Shown here piece by piece: positions 35,359 to 44,358 of a DNA stretch of 64,000 nt. The DNA lies in assembly GCF_026343125.1 (NCBI RefSeq), contig NZ_JAPEMB010000001.1, forward strand, positions 7,321,501-7,385,500, given 5' to 3'. Within the stretch, counting starts at the first letter, position 1, and each line of letters starts with the position of its first letter. The notes under the pieces are model-generated. The model did not search any database. It was not told where the DNA came from and saw only the letters and a list, made by a program, of their open reading frames with translations. This stretch comes from Streptomyces sp. NBC_00094. Lineage in GTDB: Bacteria > Actinomycetota > Actinomycetes > Streptomycetales > Streptomycetaceae. Position numbers and translations under genes: made by a program.

Positions 35359-36755
35359 TGCGTACGGATCTCCTCTCCGACCCCGTCGACGGACTCGACG
35401 AGGCCCTCGCGGCCGTCGACGCCTTCGACCGGGTGCTCGTCGCCGGACTGCTCCGCCCCCAGCCCGCCCAGACCGAGGGCCTGGCCGCGATCACCGACGC
35501 CGTCGCCGGGACCCCGCTGGCGTCGCGGGTCGCCGAGGCCGCCGAGAAGACGGCGGCCGGCGCCGCGGGCGAGGACCACTTCGTCGCCCTCGCCGCCGCC
35601 CGCACCGCCCTCATGGGGTCCGTGCACGACGCCCTCACGGCCCGCGTCGGTGAGGTCACCGGACGGCCGCCCGGGGACGGGACCGCCCCGGCCGCCGCGG
35701 GGGAGGCGGGTCCCGCGGCGAACGTGCTCGCCGCGGCCCGCGCCTGGCTGTGCGACCTCGCCCGGGCCGGCTGGCAGGGCATCGACCACGAACTGGTCGC
35801 GGGGGCCGCGCCCGTGGTGTCCGCGATGCTGCCGGACCCGCTGCTGCGCCGACAGGCCACCCTGCTCGACGGCTTCGCGGCCGAACTCGCCGCCTCCTGC
35901 CCGGGAGCCGCCCTGGAGCACGTCCCGGTCCGCCGCTGGGCCGACCTCTGGTCGCGCGCGCTGCTGCTGACGCTGCCGGGTGCCACCCGCACCCCCGCGG
36001 CGGCCACCGCGACGGGCCGCCTGCTGCCGCTCGGCGTCGACGTCCAGGAGCACGCGACCGCCGTACAGGCCCAGATCCACGCGGTGTTCGAGCCCGCCGA
36101 CGGTACGGCACCGCGCCTGGTGCGGGCCGCGGTCTCCGCACCGAAGCCGGATACGGTCGTCGGCGCCGGACTCTGGCAGCTGCTGCGGCCGCGGATGGCG
36201 CTGCTCGCCGCCGTGAGCGAGGGCCGCTCCATGGAGCTCGAGGCCATGCCCGTCACCGGCGAGGGCGACCTCGTCTGGGACGACGAGCGGGCCCGTACGG
36301 GCGAGCCCGCCGACCCCTTCGCCACGGCCCGGGTGATCCTGTCCACCGCTTCCGACCCGGTGACCGCCCCGCTGGACCGCCACCCGGTCCGGATCGCCGT
36401 ACCCGTCCTCCTCGAGGGGTACGCGGTGGAGAGCGAGGCCGACGGGCCGACGGCCTTCACGGTCGCCGGGCACCGGTTGGCCGTCGACACCGACCGCGTA
36501 CCGGCGGCGGGTCCGCTCACCCCGGAGACGGTCGCCGCGTCCGGCGCGTGCATCGGTCTGCTCCGCTGGGACGCCGGGGAGTTCGTCCTCCAGCCGCTCG
36601 CCGTCGAGACGACCGTCCGGAAGAAGACCGTCGCCGTGCACGCGGGCGCGTGGGCCGGAGGCACGACGGACAAGACCGGTGTCCGGGCGGAGAAGGCGGC
36701 CACGGACTCCGTCGCCGTCCTGCGCGAACGAGCGGGAAGGCTGCTGCGGAAATGA
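35358..36755 (+). CDS. Unknown protein in the SWIM/VWA/MoxR operon
   Basis: A 465-residue soluble protein with no motif I can name. It is Ala-rich and mostly helical in its first 250 residues, then beta-rich. A conserved-looking segment WQLLRPRMALLAAVSEGRSMELE lies in the middle. Start and stop overlap the neighbours (TGATG and ATGA), so it is made together with the SWIM and VWA proteins and is probably a subunit or substrate of the same AAA+ machine. Confidence 0.75.
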   Translation: MRTDLLSDPVDGLDEALAAVDAFDRVLVAGLLRPQPAQTEGLAAITDAVAGTPLASRVAEAAEKTAAGAAGEDHFVALAAARTALMGSVHDALTARVGEVTGRPPGDGTAPAAAGEAGPAANVLAAARAWLCDLARAGWQGIDHELVAGAAPVVSAMLPDPLLRRQATLLDGFAAELAASCPGAALEHVPVRRWADLWSRALLLTLPGATRTPAAATATGRLLPLGVDVQEHATAVQAQIHAVFEPADGTAPRLVRAAVSAPKPDTVVGAGLWQLLRPRMALLAAVSEGRSMELEAMPVTGEGDLVWDDERARTGEPADPFATARVILSTASDPVTAPLDRHPVRIAVPVLLEGYAVESEADGPTAFTVAGHRLAVDTDRVPAAGPLTPETVAASGACIGLLRWDAGEFVLQPLAVETTVRKKTVAVHAGAWAGGTTDKTGVRAEKAATDSVAVLRERAGRLLRK

Positions 36756-38224
36756 CCGAGGCCACTCCCTCTTCCGACGCCACGCCCGCATCCGACCTCA
36801 CGCCCGCATCCGACGTCACTCCCTCAGCCGACCCCACTCCGTCAACCGATCTCACTCCCTCAGCCGACCCGGCACCCCCCTCCGCCGATCCCGACGACAA
36901 CCGTCGGCAGGTCCTGTACTGGCGTCTCCTCGCCCGCCTCTTCGACTCCGAAGAGCAGGCCGCGCTGGAGTCCGCGAGCCTCGCCGTCGTCGAGGACATC
37001 GGTCTGCCGTCGGCGCTGCTCGACCCGGGCGCGTCCGTCGACTCCGTCGTCCAACGCCATCCCGAGCTGGCCGACGAGTTCGAGGGTCTGATGACCCCGG
37101 AACCCGAGCCGGACGGCGTCCGCGACCGGGCCGCCGAGGTGCGGCGCGCCGCGCTCACGTCGAAGGTGCTCCTCAACGTCTTCTCCACCGGTTCCGGCAC
37201 GGTCTCCGCAGGTCAGCTGGCACGGTGGCAGACGGACGCCGGCTGGCTGGAGCGCGCGCTCGGCTGCCCGCCCGGCGGGCTGCGCGGCGGGCGGGCAGCC
37301 GGCGCGGGCCTCACCGGCGGCGGCCTCGGAGCCGGCCTCGGAGCCGAACTCGGCGCCGTCGAGGCCGACCTCGTCCGGCGCATGCACCTGCGCGAGGTGC
37401 TGGCCGACCCCGTGCTCGCCGCCAAGCTCACCCCGAGCATGTCCCTGATCGAGCAGCTCCTGCGCGACAAGGGCCATCTCTCCGGCGTCGCCCTGGCCAA
37501 CGCCAAGGCCCTCATCCGGCGTTACGTCGACGAGGTCGCCGAGGTGCTCCGTACCCAGGTGGAGAAGGCCACCGTCGGCGAGCTGGACCGCTCGGTCCCG
37601 CCCAAGCGGATCTTCCGCAACCTCGACATCGACCGCACCATCTGGAAGAACCTCACCAACTGGAGCCCGGAGGAGGAGCGTCTCTACGTCGACCGCCTCT
37701 ACTACCGGCACACCGTCCGCAGGACCACGCCCCAGCGCCTGATCGTCGTCGTCGACCAGTCCGGCTCCATGGTCGACTCGATGGTCAACTGCACCATCCT
37801 GGCCTCGATCTTCGCCGGGCTGCCGAAGGTGGACGTCCACCTCATCGCGTACGACACCCGGGCGATCGACCTCACGCCCTGGGTGCGGGACCCGTTCGAC
37901 GTACTGCTGCGCACCAACCTCGGCGGCGGGAACGACGGCCCGGTCGCGATGGCCATGGCCAGACCGAAGATCGCCGAGCCCAAGAGCACGGCCATGGTGT
38001 GGATCTCCGACTTCTACGAGTTCGACCGCTCGCAGCCGCTCTTCGAGGGCATCGAGGCGGTCCACCGGTCCGGCGTGCGGTTCATCCCCGTCGGCTCGGT
38101 GACCAGCTCGGGTCGCCAGGAGGTCAATCCCTGGTTCCGCGAGCGGTTCAAGGCGCTCGGAACGCCGGTGATCTCCGGCCACATCGACAAGCTCGTGCAC
38201 GAACTCAAGACCTTCCTCACCTGA
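36752..38224 (+). CDS. VWA domain protein, MoxR partner (YehP-like)
   Basis: A 490-residue protein. The N-terminal 45 residues are a Thr/Pro/Ser/Asp repeat (TPSADPTPSTDLTPSADP). A helical middle part follows. The C-terminal VWA domain starts near 330 with an intact MIDAS motif: VVDQSGSMVDS (DxSxS), then T in LLRTNLGGGNDG and D in WISDFYEFD. VWA proteins in such operons act as adaptors for MoxR-type ATPases. The ATGA overlap with the preceding gene and short gap to the ATPase support co-expression. Confidence 0.87.
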   Translation: MTEATPSSDATPASDLTPASDVTPSADPTPSTDLTPSADPAPPSADPDDNRRQVLYWRLLARLFDSEEQAALESASLAVVEDIGLPSALLDPGASVDSVVQRHPELADEFEGLMTPEPEPDGVRDRAAEVRRAALTSKVLLNVFSTGSGTVSAGQLARWQTDAGWLERALGCPPGGLRGGRAAGAGLTGGGLGAGLGAELGAVEADLVRRMHLREVLADPVLAAKLTPSMSLIEQLLRDKGHLSGVALANAKALIRRYVDEVAEVLRTQVEKATVGELDRSVPPKRIFRNLDIDRTIWKNLTNWSPEEERLYVDRLYYRHTVRRTTPQRLIVVVDQSGSMVDSMVNCTILASIFAGLPKVDVHLIAYDTRAIDLTPWVRDPFDVLLRTNLGGGNDGPVAMAMARPKIAEPKSTAMVWISDFYEFDRSQPLFEGIEAVHRSGVRFIPVGSVTSSGRQEVNPWFRERFKALGTPVISGHIDKLVHELKTFLT

Positions 38225-38262
38225 GCCGCAGCGCTCACGACCCGACCGGAAAGGCCCTTCGC

Positions 38263-39387
38263 ATGTCCGACCTGCTCCGCGCTCCCGCCGAGATCAAGTA
38301 CGCCGAGGAACTCGACTGGCTGGAGTCGATCGACGACGGCCCCAAGCCGTTCTCCTGGCGACTCTCCCCGAAGATGGTCCGCCTGTTCGTCCTCGGCTCC
38401 GAGCGCGCCGACGGCCTGGACCGGGAGGTGGCGCAGAAGTGGTTCGGCGACCGCAGCCTGGTCGAGCGTTCCATCGTCACCCTCGCCTCCGACCGCGGCC
38501 TGCTGCTCATCGGCGACCCCGGCACCGGCAAGAGCTGGCTCGCCGAGCTCCTGGCGGCCGCGATCAGCCGGAACTCCACCCTCGTGGTGCAGGGCACCGC
38601 GGGCACGACCGAGGACCACATCAAGTACTCCTGGAACGTGTCCATGGTCATCGCCAAGGGCCAGTCGCGGGAGTCGATGATCCCTTCGCCGATCATGACC
38701 GCGATGGAGACCGGTGCCATCGGCCGCTTCGAGGAGCTGACCCGCTCCACCAGCGACGTCCAGGACGCCCTGATCTCGATCCTCTCCGAGAAGTACGTCT
38801 CCGTCCCCGAGCTGGAGAGCGACGGCGGCGGCGACAACATCGTCTTCGCCAAGCCCGGTTTCTCGATCATCGCCACCGCCAACAGCCGCGACCGGGGCGT
38901 CAACGACCTCTCCTCCGCGCTCAAGCGCCGCTTCAACTTCGTCCGTATCCCGGTCGTGACGAACAAGAAGAGCGAGGCCGAGATCGTCCGGTTCCGCACC
39001 GAGGAACTGCTGCGCCGCCACCAGATCGAACTGGACGTGCCGCCCACCCTCCTCGACGTGCTCCTCCAGAGCTTCGCCGACCTCCGCGCGTCCTCCGCCG
39101 CGGCCGGCAGCGACGACGAGAAGCTGGAGTCCGCGCTGTCCACCGCCGAGCAGATCGGTGTCCTGGAGGACGCCGTCCTGCACAGCAACTTCTTCGGCGA
39201 GCGCGCCCTCACCGCCCGTACCCTCGCCGCCTCGCTGGTCGGCTCCCTCGCCCGCCGCGAGCCCGAGGACCTGGCCATCCTCAACAAGTACCTGCACGGC
39301 GTCGTCGAGCCGCGCGGCAAGGAGGAGGGCGGCTCCTGGCCCGAGTTCCTGGAGGGCGGCCGCGACGCGATCGCCAAGCTGGCATGA
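38263..39387 (+). CDS. MoxR-type AAA+ ATPase (YehL-like)
   Basis: A 374-residue ATPase. Walker A is GDPGTGKSW near residue 85, followed by a Walker-B-like segment around GAIGRFEELTRS, sensor 1 IIATANSRDRGVND, and an arginine finger region (SALKRRFNFV). The Walker B acidic pair appears as FEE rather than the common DE. ATG 38263 is used. MoxR ATPases with VWA partners remodel or mature client complexes. The stop overlaps the DUF5682-like gene (ATGA). Confidence 0.9.
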   Translation: MSDLLRAPAEIKYAEELDWLESIDDGPKPFSWRLSPKMVRLFVLGSERADGLDREVAQKWFGDRSLVERSIVTLASDRGLLLIGDPGTGKSWLAELLAAAISRNSTLVVQGTAGTTEDHIKYSWNVSMVIAKGQSRESMIPSPIMTAMETGAIGRFEELTRSTSDVQDALISILSEKYVSVPELESDGGGDNIVFAKPGFSIIATANSRDRGVNDLSSALKRRFNFVRIPVVTNKKSEAEIVRFRTEELLRRHQIELDVPPTLLDVLLQSFADLRASSAAAGSDDEKLESALSTAEQIGVLEDAVLHSNFFGERALTARTLAASLVGSLARREPEDLAILNKYLHGVVEPRGKEEGGSWPEFLEGGRDAIAKLA

Positions 39388-42272
39388 GCGGGCCCACCGA
39401 GATCCGGAGGACCGCCGGAGCCCCCGCGGCCCCCGAGACTCCCTTCGCCGCCCTGCGAGGCCAACTGCACGAGGCCGCAGTCGAGTTCGCCGGAGGGGCG
39501 GACGCCCTGGAGGGCATCCTCCTCGGCATGGTCGACGACGTCGACCGGGCGGCGGCCGAACAGCTGGAGATCTTCCCCGTCTGCCACCACTCGCCCGCCT
39601 CGGCGCTCGCCATGGCCCGCAGGCTGCGCGAGAAGCAGCCGAAGGTCGTGTATCTGGAACTCTGCGAGGACATGGCGCCGCTCCTGACCGAGCTGCGCAA
39701 CTGTCGACTCCCGGTCGCGGTCCAGGCGTTCGCGGGCGACATCGACGGCTTCCCGCTCGACTGGGCGCCGCTGTCCGTCGTCGCGCCGATCACCGAGGCC
39801 TCCGCCGAGTACCAGGCCATCGCCTACGCCCTCGACACCCCCGGCGTGGAACTGGTCCTGGTCGACCGCTCCTCCGACCACGTCTTCCAGTGGGACGCCC
39901 GGCACGAGCGGACCGACGCGGACACCGACCCCGGGACCGGGAAAGGCACCGGAACCGGGACCGGCTCCGGCACCGAGCCCGAGGCCGCGCTCCACGGTGA
40001 GGCCGTCGGCGTCGAGATCGGCGACCTGCGGCCCCGCTTCGCCGAACTGGAGGAGCACCTGCTCCGCCACGGCAGGGTCCGCCACTGGTCGGAGTGGTGG
40101 CACCAGTACGTCGAGGTACCGCTCGGCGACAGCGACCACGACACGTACCGCCAGGTCATGTTCCTCATCGGCAGCCTCTTCCGGCGGCTCGCCCCCGGCG
40201 ACGGGGACCGCGTACGCGTCGACGAGGACCGCGAGCGGTACATGTGGACCCGGATGCGCGAGCACCTGGCCGCGACCGGCACCGACCCGGCGGACTGCCT
40301 GTACGTCTGCGGCGCCTTCCACGCGGCCAGCCGCGTCGACGAGTTCGGCGTGGACGGCACCACCGGCACCACCGGCACCACGGGCACCGGCGGCTTCACG
40401 ATCTCCCCGCGTACCGCGACGACCTGGCAGTACGGTCTGATCCCCTCCAGCCACACGGCGATCGAGGCGCAGTTCGGCCTCGCCTCCGGCTCGGTGTCGA
40501 TCGCGGCGACGCAGTGGGCGAAGAACCTCAAGCGCACCGGGGTGAAGCCGTACCGCCTGGAAGGCCAGGCCGGCACGAAGAAGCCGAAACAGGCGAAGAA
40601 GGCCGCGAAGGCCGCCGCCGCCCCCACCGTGCCCGTGGCCGCGGAGGACCGGCTCTCGGGCTTCCTGCGGCAACCGCCGGTCGTCGACACCCTGGACGAG
40701 GCCGAACTGCTCGGCTGGTCCGTGGACATCGTCCGCGCCGCCCGCCGCAGCGGCTACCTCTCCTCCACCGCCGACGCGATCGCCGTCTTCGAGACGTCGA
40801 TCCTGCTGGCCGGTATGCGGGACCGGGCCAAGCCGACGCCGTACGATTTCCAGGACGCGGCCGTCACCTGCATCGAGAAGGACGCCGTGCCCGGGCGCCG
40901 GGACGTCCGCCGCCTCGTCGAGATCATGATGGGGGGCGACCGGATCGGCCAGGTCGGGTACGAGGCGCTGCCGCCCCTCGCACGCGACGTGTACGACCGG
41001 CTGGCACCGCTGGAGCTGAACCTCCAGCAGCGCGGGGTACGACGGGCCCTCCTCGACCTGGCGACCGAACCGGACCTGCGGGCCTGCTCCGACGTGCTGT
41101 GGATGCTGCGCCGCCTGATGCCGTCCGGCGCCGCCCGCCCCATCATGGGAGAGCGGCGGCTCGGCGAGCGGTCCATCCAGGAGTCGTGGGACCTGTCGCT
41201 CGGCACCCACCAGCGGTCGCTCATCGAGCTCGGATACGAGGGCGTGAGCCTCGAACAGGTCCTGGAGCAGCGACTGCGGCGCACCGCGTACGGGCCGAGG
41301 GCGACGGCAGCGGAGGTACTGGAGGCGGTCGAGGACGCGACGCTGTACCTCGGCGGCCGGCGCCTCGCCGCCGAGCTGGGCACCCGCGCCCTGGAGGTCC
41401 TGTCCGCCGAGCGCACGGTGGACGGGGCACCCGAGGTGCTCCGCCGGGTGCGCGGCCTCCTCGCGTACTACCGGACGAGCGAAGCGGTGCTGCCGCCGTG
41501 GATCGAGTCCTTCGTCAGAACCGGGTACGCGCACTACTGCACCCTGCTGCCGACCGCGTTCCGGGACGAGGAGGCGACGGTGGGGCAGGTGGCCGCGATG
41601 CTGGGCTTCCTGTTCAGCATGGAGAACCTGGCCCTTTCCCTGGGCTGCGACCGGACGCAGCTCGAACTGGCGGTCGCGCAGGCCCACCCGCAGGACCCGG
41701 CGAAGACCGCCCTGCTGTGGGCCGCGCAGGTACAGCTCGGCACCCTCTCGCGGGGCGAGCTGCGGGCACGCTGCGACGAACTCCTCGGCAACCCGCTGGT
41801 GGTGCCCTCCTACCCGCGCTACCTCAGCGGGTTCGTCCACGCGCTCGAACCGGTACCCGGCCTCGCGGACGTGGTCGTGGAGGCCGTGTCGAACGCCTTC
41901 GGACGCCTGCCGGACACCGTCCTGCTGCCGTGGCTGCCGGTGCTCATCACCACCCTGCGGAAGGACGCGGCGGAACTGGCCCCGCTCCTCGTCCGCGAGG
42001 CGGGACGCGTCTTCCCCGCCCGGCTCCCGGCGCTCGACGCCTGGATCCCGCCCTGGCGGCAGCAACCGGCCGGCCCCCCGGCCGCCCGCACCCGTCGGCA
42101 CGGCGCGGCGCTGCTCCCCGCACACCCGGCGACCTGCGACGCGCTCGCGGAGCTCCTGGGCTGCGACGCCGCGTGGACGGCGCCCGCCGACCAGGGCCCG
42201 CAGGCCCTGACCCTGATGTCCCGGCATCCGGACACGGCCCAGGCGGTGGAGCTCCTCCTCGCGGGTTCATGA
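39384..42272 (+). CDS. DUF5682-like large protein (YehM-like)
   Basis: A 962-residue protein. The N-terminal part has FPVCHHSPASALAMARRL and VYLELCEDMAPLL, an ordered domain resembling DUF5682/ChaN-type ligands of the YehM family. Repeats GTGTGTGSGTE and TGTTGTTGTG form loops. A Lys/Ala-rich hinge (KKPKQAKKAAKAAAA) lies near 400, and the C-terminal half is helical. The operon partner set suggests that it is the client or effector of the MoxR-VWA machine. No catalytic motif can be assigned. Confidence 0.8.
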   Translation: MSGPTEIRRTAGAPAAPETPFAALRGQLHEAAVEFAGGADALEGILLGMVDDVDRAAAEQLEIFPVCHHSPASALAMARRLREKQPKVVYLELCEDMAPLLTELRNCRLPVAVQAFAGDIDGFPLDWAPLSVVAPITEASAEYQAIAYALDTPGVELVLVDRSSDHVFQWDARHERTDADTDPGTGKGTGTGTGSGTEPEAALHGEAVGVEIGDLRPRFAELEEHLLRHGRVRHWSEWWHQYVEVPLGDSDHDTYRQVMFLIGSLFRRLAPGDGDRVRVDEDRERYMWTRMREHLAATGTDPADCLYVCGAFHAASRVDEFGVDGTTGTTGTTGTGGFTISPRTATTWQYGLIPSSHTAIEAQFGLASGSVSIAATQWAKNLKRTGVKPYRLEGQAGTKKPKQAKKAAKAAAAPTVPVAAEDRLSGFLRQPPVVDTLDEAELLGWSVDIVRAARRSGYLSSTADAIAVFETSILLAGMRDRAKPTPYDFQDAAVTCIEKDAVPGRRDVRRLVEIMMGGDRIGQVGYEALPPLARDVYDRLAPLELNLQQRGVRRALLDLATEPDLRACSDVLWMLRRLMPSGAARPIMGERRLGERSIQESWDLSLGTHQRSLIELGYEGVSLEQVLEQRLRRTAYGPRATAAEVLEAVEDATLYLGGRRLAAELGTRALEVLSAERTVDGAPEVLRRVRGLLAYYRTSEAVLPPWIESFVRTGYAHYCTLLPTAFRDEEATVGQVAAMLGFLFSMENLALSLGCDRTQLELAVAQAHPQDPAKTALLWAAQVQLGTLSRGELRARCDELLGNPLVVPSYPRYLSGFVHALEPVPGLADVVVEAVSNAFGRLPDTVLLPWLPVLITTLRKDAAELAPLLVREAGRVFPARLPALDAWIPPWRQQPAGPPAARTRRHGAALLPAHPATCDALAELLGCDAAWTAPADQGPQALTLMSRHPDTAQAVELLLAGS

Positions 42273-42449
42273 CCCGCCCTCATCCGGACTCCCCAGGAGC
42301 TTCGTCATCCGCATGAGGGCGGGAGGGGTGGGGTACGGGGCGCAGCCGGTCCACCTGGGGGTCGTACGCACCTCCGGCCCCGTGGAGCCGTCGCGGCGCA
42401 GGAGCAGATGAACGTCGAGTGGTTCGGCGTGCCGGGGGGCGTCGGTCAC
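42267..42449 (-). pseudogene. Truncated second NUDIX-like gene
   Basis: GTG 42449 overlaps the stop of the NUDIX gene upstream and encodes 60 residues. It begins as a typical NUDIX N-terminus (AEPLDVHLLLRRDG) but then diverges into a short tail with no Nudix box and stops. The gene overlaps the end of the DUF5682-like gene by 6 bp. It looks like the 5' end of a NUDIX hydrolase whose body was deleted, joined to unrelated sequence. It could still be expressed through coupling with the upstream gene. Confidence 0.55.
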
Positions 42450-43003
42450 GCTCCACCGCCGTGGGTGTCCCAGCCGAGTTCGGTGTACGAACGTCCGGCG
42501 CGGATGCCCTCGATCGCGGCCCGTGTGTAGCCGACCGTCGGCTCGGGGAGGTCCGTGGCGTCCCACCACTCCCAGGAGAGGCACTTGTCCGGCTCCCTGA
42601 CCTCCGGCTCGCCCTCCCACCGCCGGGCGCGGAAGACCATCTGCATGCGTGGGTTCCTTCCGGGCCCGTCGACGAGGTGGACCGCGTGGACGAACTCGAC
42701 GTCCCGCGGGTCGATCACCAGCCCCGCCTCCTCCATGGCCTCGCGCACGAGGCAGGTGATCGCGGACTCCTGCTCGCAGTGGCCGGCCAGGAAGTGGTGT
42801 TCCAGGGGCGCGTACGCCGAGTCCGGATGGCGCAGGCCGAGCAGCACCCGGCCGTCGCGCTCGAGATACAGGTGGGCGCCGATGATCACCTTGACGGCAC
42901 CCGCACCGGAGACGGGCTTGCCGGCGGCGGGTTCTCGGGGGGTGGGAGAAGGGTGCACGGTGTCCTCCGTTGCTGGGGCGTCCGGGTTGTCGTCGGGTCC
43001 CAT
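42446..43003 (-). CDS. NUDIX hydrolase
   Basis: A 185-residue protein. The Nudix box is seen as GHCEQESAITCLVREAMEEAG with the REAMEEAG metal-binding core. The spacing from the first Gly to the first Glu is one residue shorter than the GX5E consensus, so it may still bind metal with an altered loop. It probably hydrolyses a nucleoside diphosphate derivative; the substrate is not evident. It lies next to the left arm of the carrier-protein cluster but on its downstream side, with a 58-bp gap after the MFS gene, and may be read from that operon. Confidence 0.85.
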   Translation of the reverse strand: MGPDDNPDAPATEDTVHPSPTPREPAAGKPVSGAGAVKVIIGAHLYLERDGRVLLGLRHPDSAYAPLEHHFLAGHCEQESAITCLVREAMEEAGLVIDPRDVEFVHAVHLVDGPGRNPRMQMVFRARRWEGEPEVREPDKCLSWEWWDATDLPEPTVGYTRAAIEGIRAGRSYTELGWDTHGGGA

Positions 43004-43061
43004 ACGACTTCCCCGTACGAGGACGTCGTACGACCTTCTCCTACCGTCCTCCTGACGTACG

Positions 43062-44357
43062 TCAGCGGCCGGCGTCCCCGCCGCTGCCCGGGTCCTCGGC
43101 CCCGCCCCCTCCGGTCGCGCCCTCAGGCGCCCTGCCCAGGGCGCGGATCGCGGGGACGGAGAGCATCACCGCGATGCACACGACGCCCGTCACGGACGAG
43201 AACAGCAGCACGCGGTCGGCTCCGAAGGACTCGGCCGCCGGGCCGGCCAGGGCCCGGCCCACGGGGATCACCATGATGGAGCCGGCGATGTCGTAGGCCG
43301 AGACGCGGCTCAGGACGGCCAGCGGGATGTGGGACTGCACGCTCGTCGCCCACATGACGCCCCAGAAGGCGAAGCCGCAGCCCGCCACGACACCGGTGAC
43401 CGCCGTGAGCGTGAAGGACCAGCCGAGGGCGGGCGCCAGGGGGTTGAGGGAGAAGAAGAACATCGCGAGGGCCCCCGCGACGAGCGGACGACGGGGCCGT
43501 ACGCGCATGCCGAGCAGACCGCCGACGATCGTGCCGGCGCCGTCGGCGGAGGCGATCCAGCCGTAGCCGCTGGCCCCGTGCTGCTCGGTGAGCAGCGCCG
43601 CGCCGAGCGGCAGCGCCGGGCCGAAGACGAACAGGCCGTACACGGCCCAGACCGCGATGACGCCCCACAGCCAGGACCGGGACCGGAACTCGTGCCACCC
43701 CGTGGCCAGTCGCTCCCACAGCGGGGCGGCGCCGTCGTCGCCCGCGGTGCTCAGTTTCCGCAGCGGCGCCAGGCCCAGCGCACTGAGCGCGTACGCCGCC
43801 GCGATGACCAGGAAGGACCCGGCCACGTCCCAGTAGGCGACGAGGAGTCCGGCGAGGCCGGGGCCGAGGAGGGTGCAGATCGCCTCGGAGATCCGCAGCA
43901 GCGCGTTGGCCCGCTGGATGTCCTCGGCGACCTGGGGGACCATGCTCGCCAGCCCGGGCTGGAACATCGCGGTCGCGGCGCCGCTGACCGCGAGCAACGC
44001 CATGACGTGCCAGAGCCGTACGCCGTCGGTGGCCAGCAGCGCCGCGAGCGCGAGCATGGCGACCATGCGCACCACGTCGGCGCCGACCATCATCACCTGC
44101 GGGGTGAACCGGTCGGCGAGCACGCCGCCGACGAGCACCAGCAGGACGATCGGCGCCATCCACGCGGCCAGCGCGTACCCCACGCCGCCGGCCCCGTAGC
44201 CGGCACCGAGGACGGCGGTCGTGAGCGACACCATCAGCATGCCGTCGGCCAGCAGCGACGTGCTGCGGGCCGTGAAGAACAGCCGGAAGCGGTTCGACCG
44301 CCACGGGCTGGGAAGCGAGTCCGGCTTCGGCCGGACCGTCACGTCATCCATCGTCAT
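43062..44357 (-). CDS. MFS transporter of the aa:CP-ligase cluster
   Basis: A 431-residue 12-span major facilitator protein of the DHA3 type (FTARSTSLLADGMLMVSL at the first helix, GPGLAGLLVAYWDVAGSF in the middle). Its ATG is separated from the condensation-protein stop by one base, so it is the fourth gene of the minus-strand operon. It likely exports the product of the pathway or gives self-protection. Confidence 0.88.
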   Translation of the reverse strand: MTMDDVTVRPKPDSLPSPWRSNRFRLFFTARSTSLLADGMLMVSLTTAVLGAGYGAGGVGYALAAWMAPIVLLVLVGGVLADRFTPQVMMVGADVVRMVAMLALAALLATDGVRLWHVMALLAVSGAATAMFQPGLASMVPQVAEDIQRANALLRISEAICTLLGPGLAGLLVAYWDVAGSFLVIAAAYALSALGLAPLRKLSTAGDDGAAPLWERLATGWHEFRSRSWLWGVIAVWAVYGLFVFGPALPLGAALLTEQHGASGYGWIASADGAGTIVGGLLGMRVRPRRPLVAGALAMFFFSLNPLAPALGWSFTLTAVTGVVAGCGFAFWGVMWATSVQSHIPLAVLSRVSAYDIAGSIMVIPVGRALAGPAAESFGADRVLLFSSVTGVVCIAVMLSVPAIRALGRAPEGATGGGGAEDPGSGGDAGR

Positions 44358-44358
44358 G

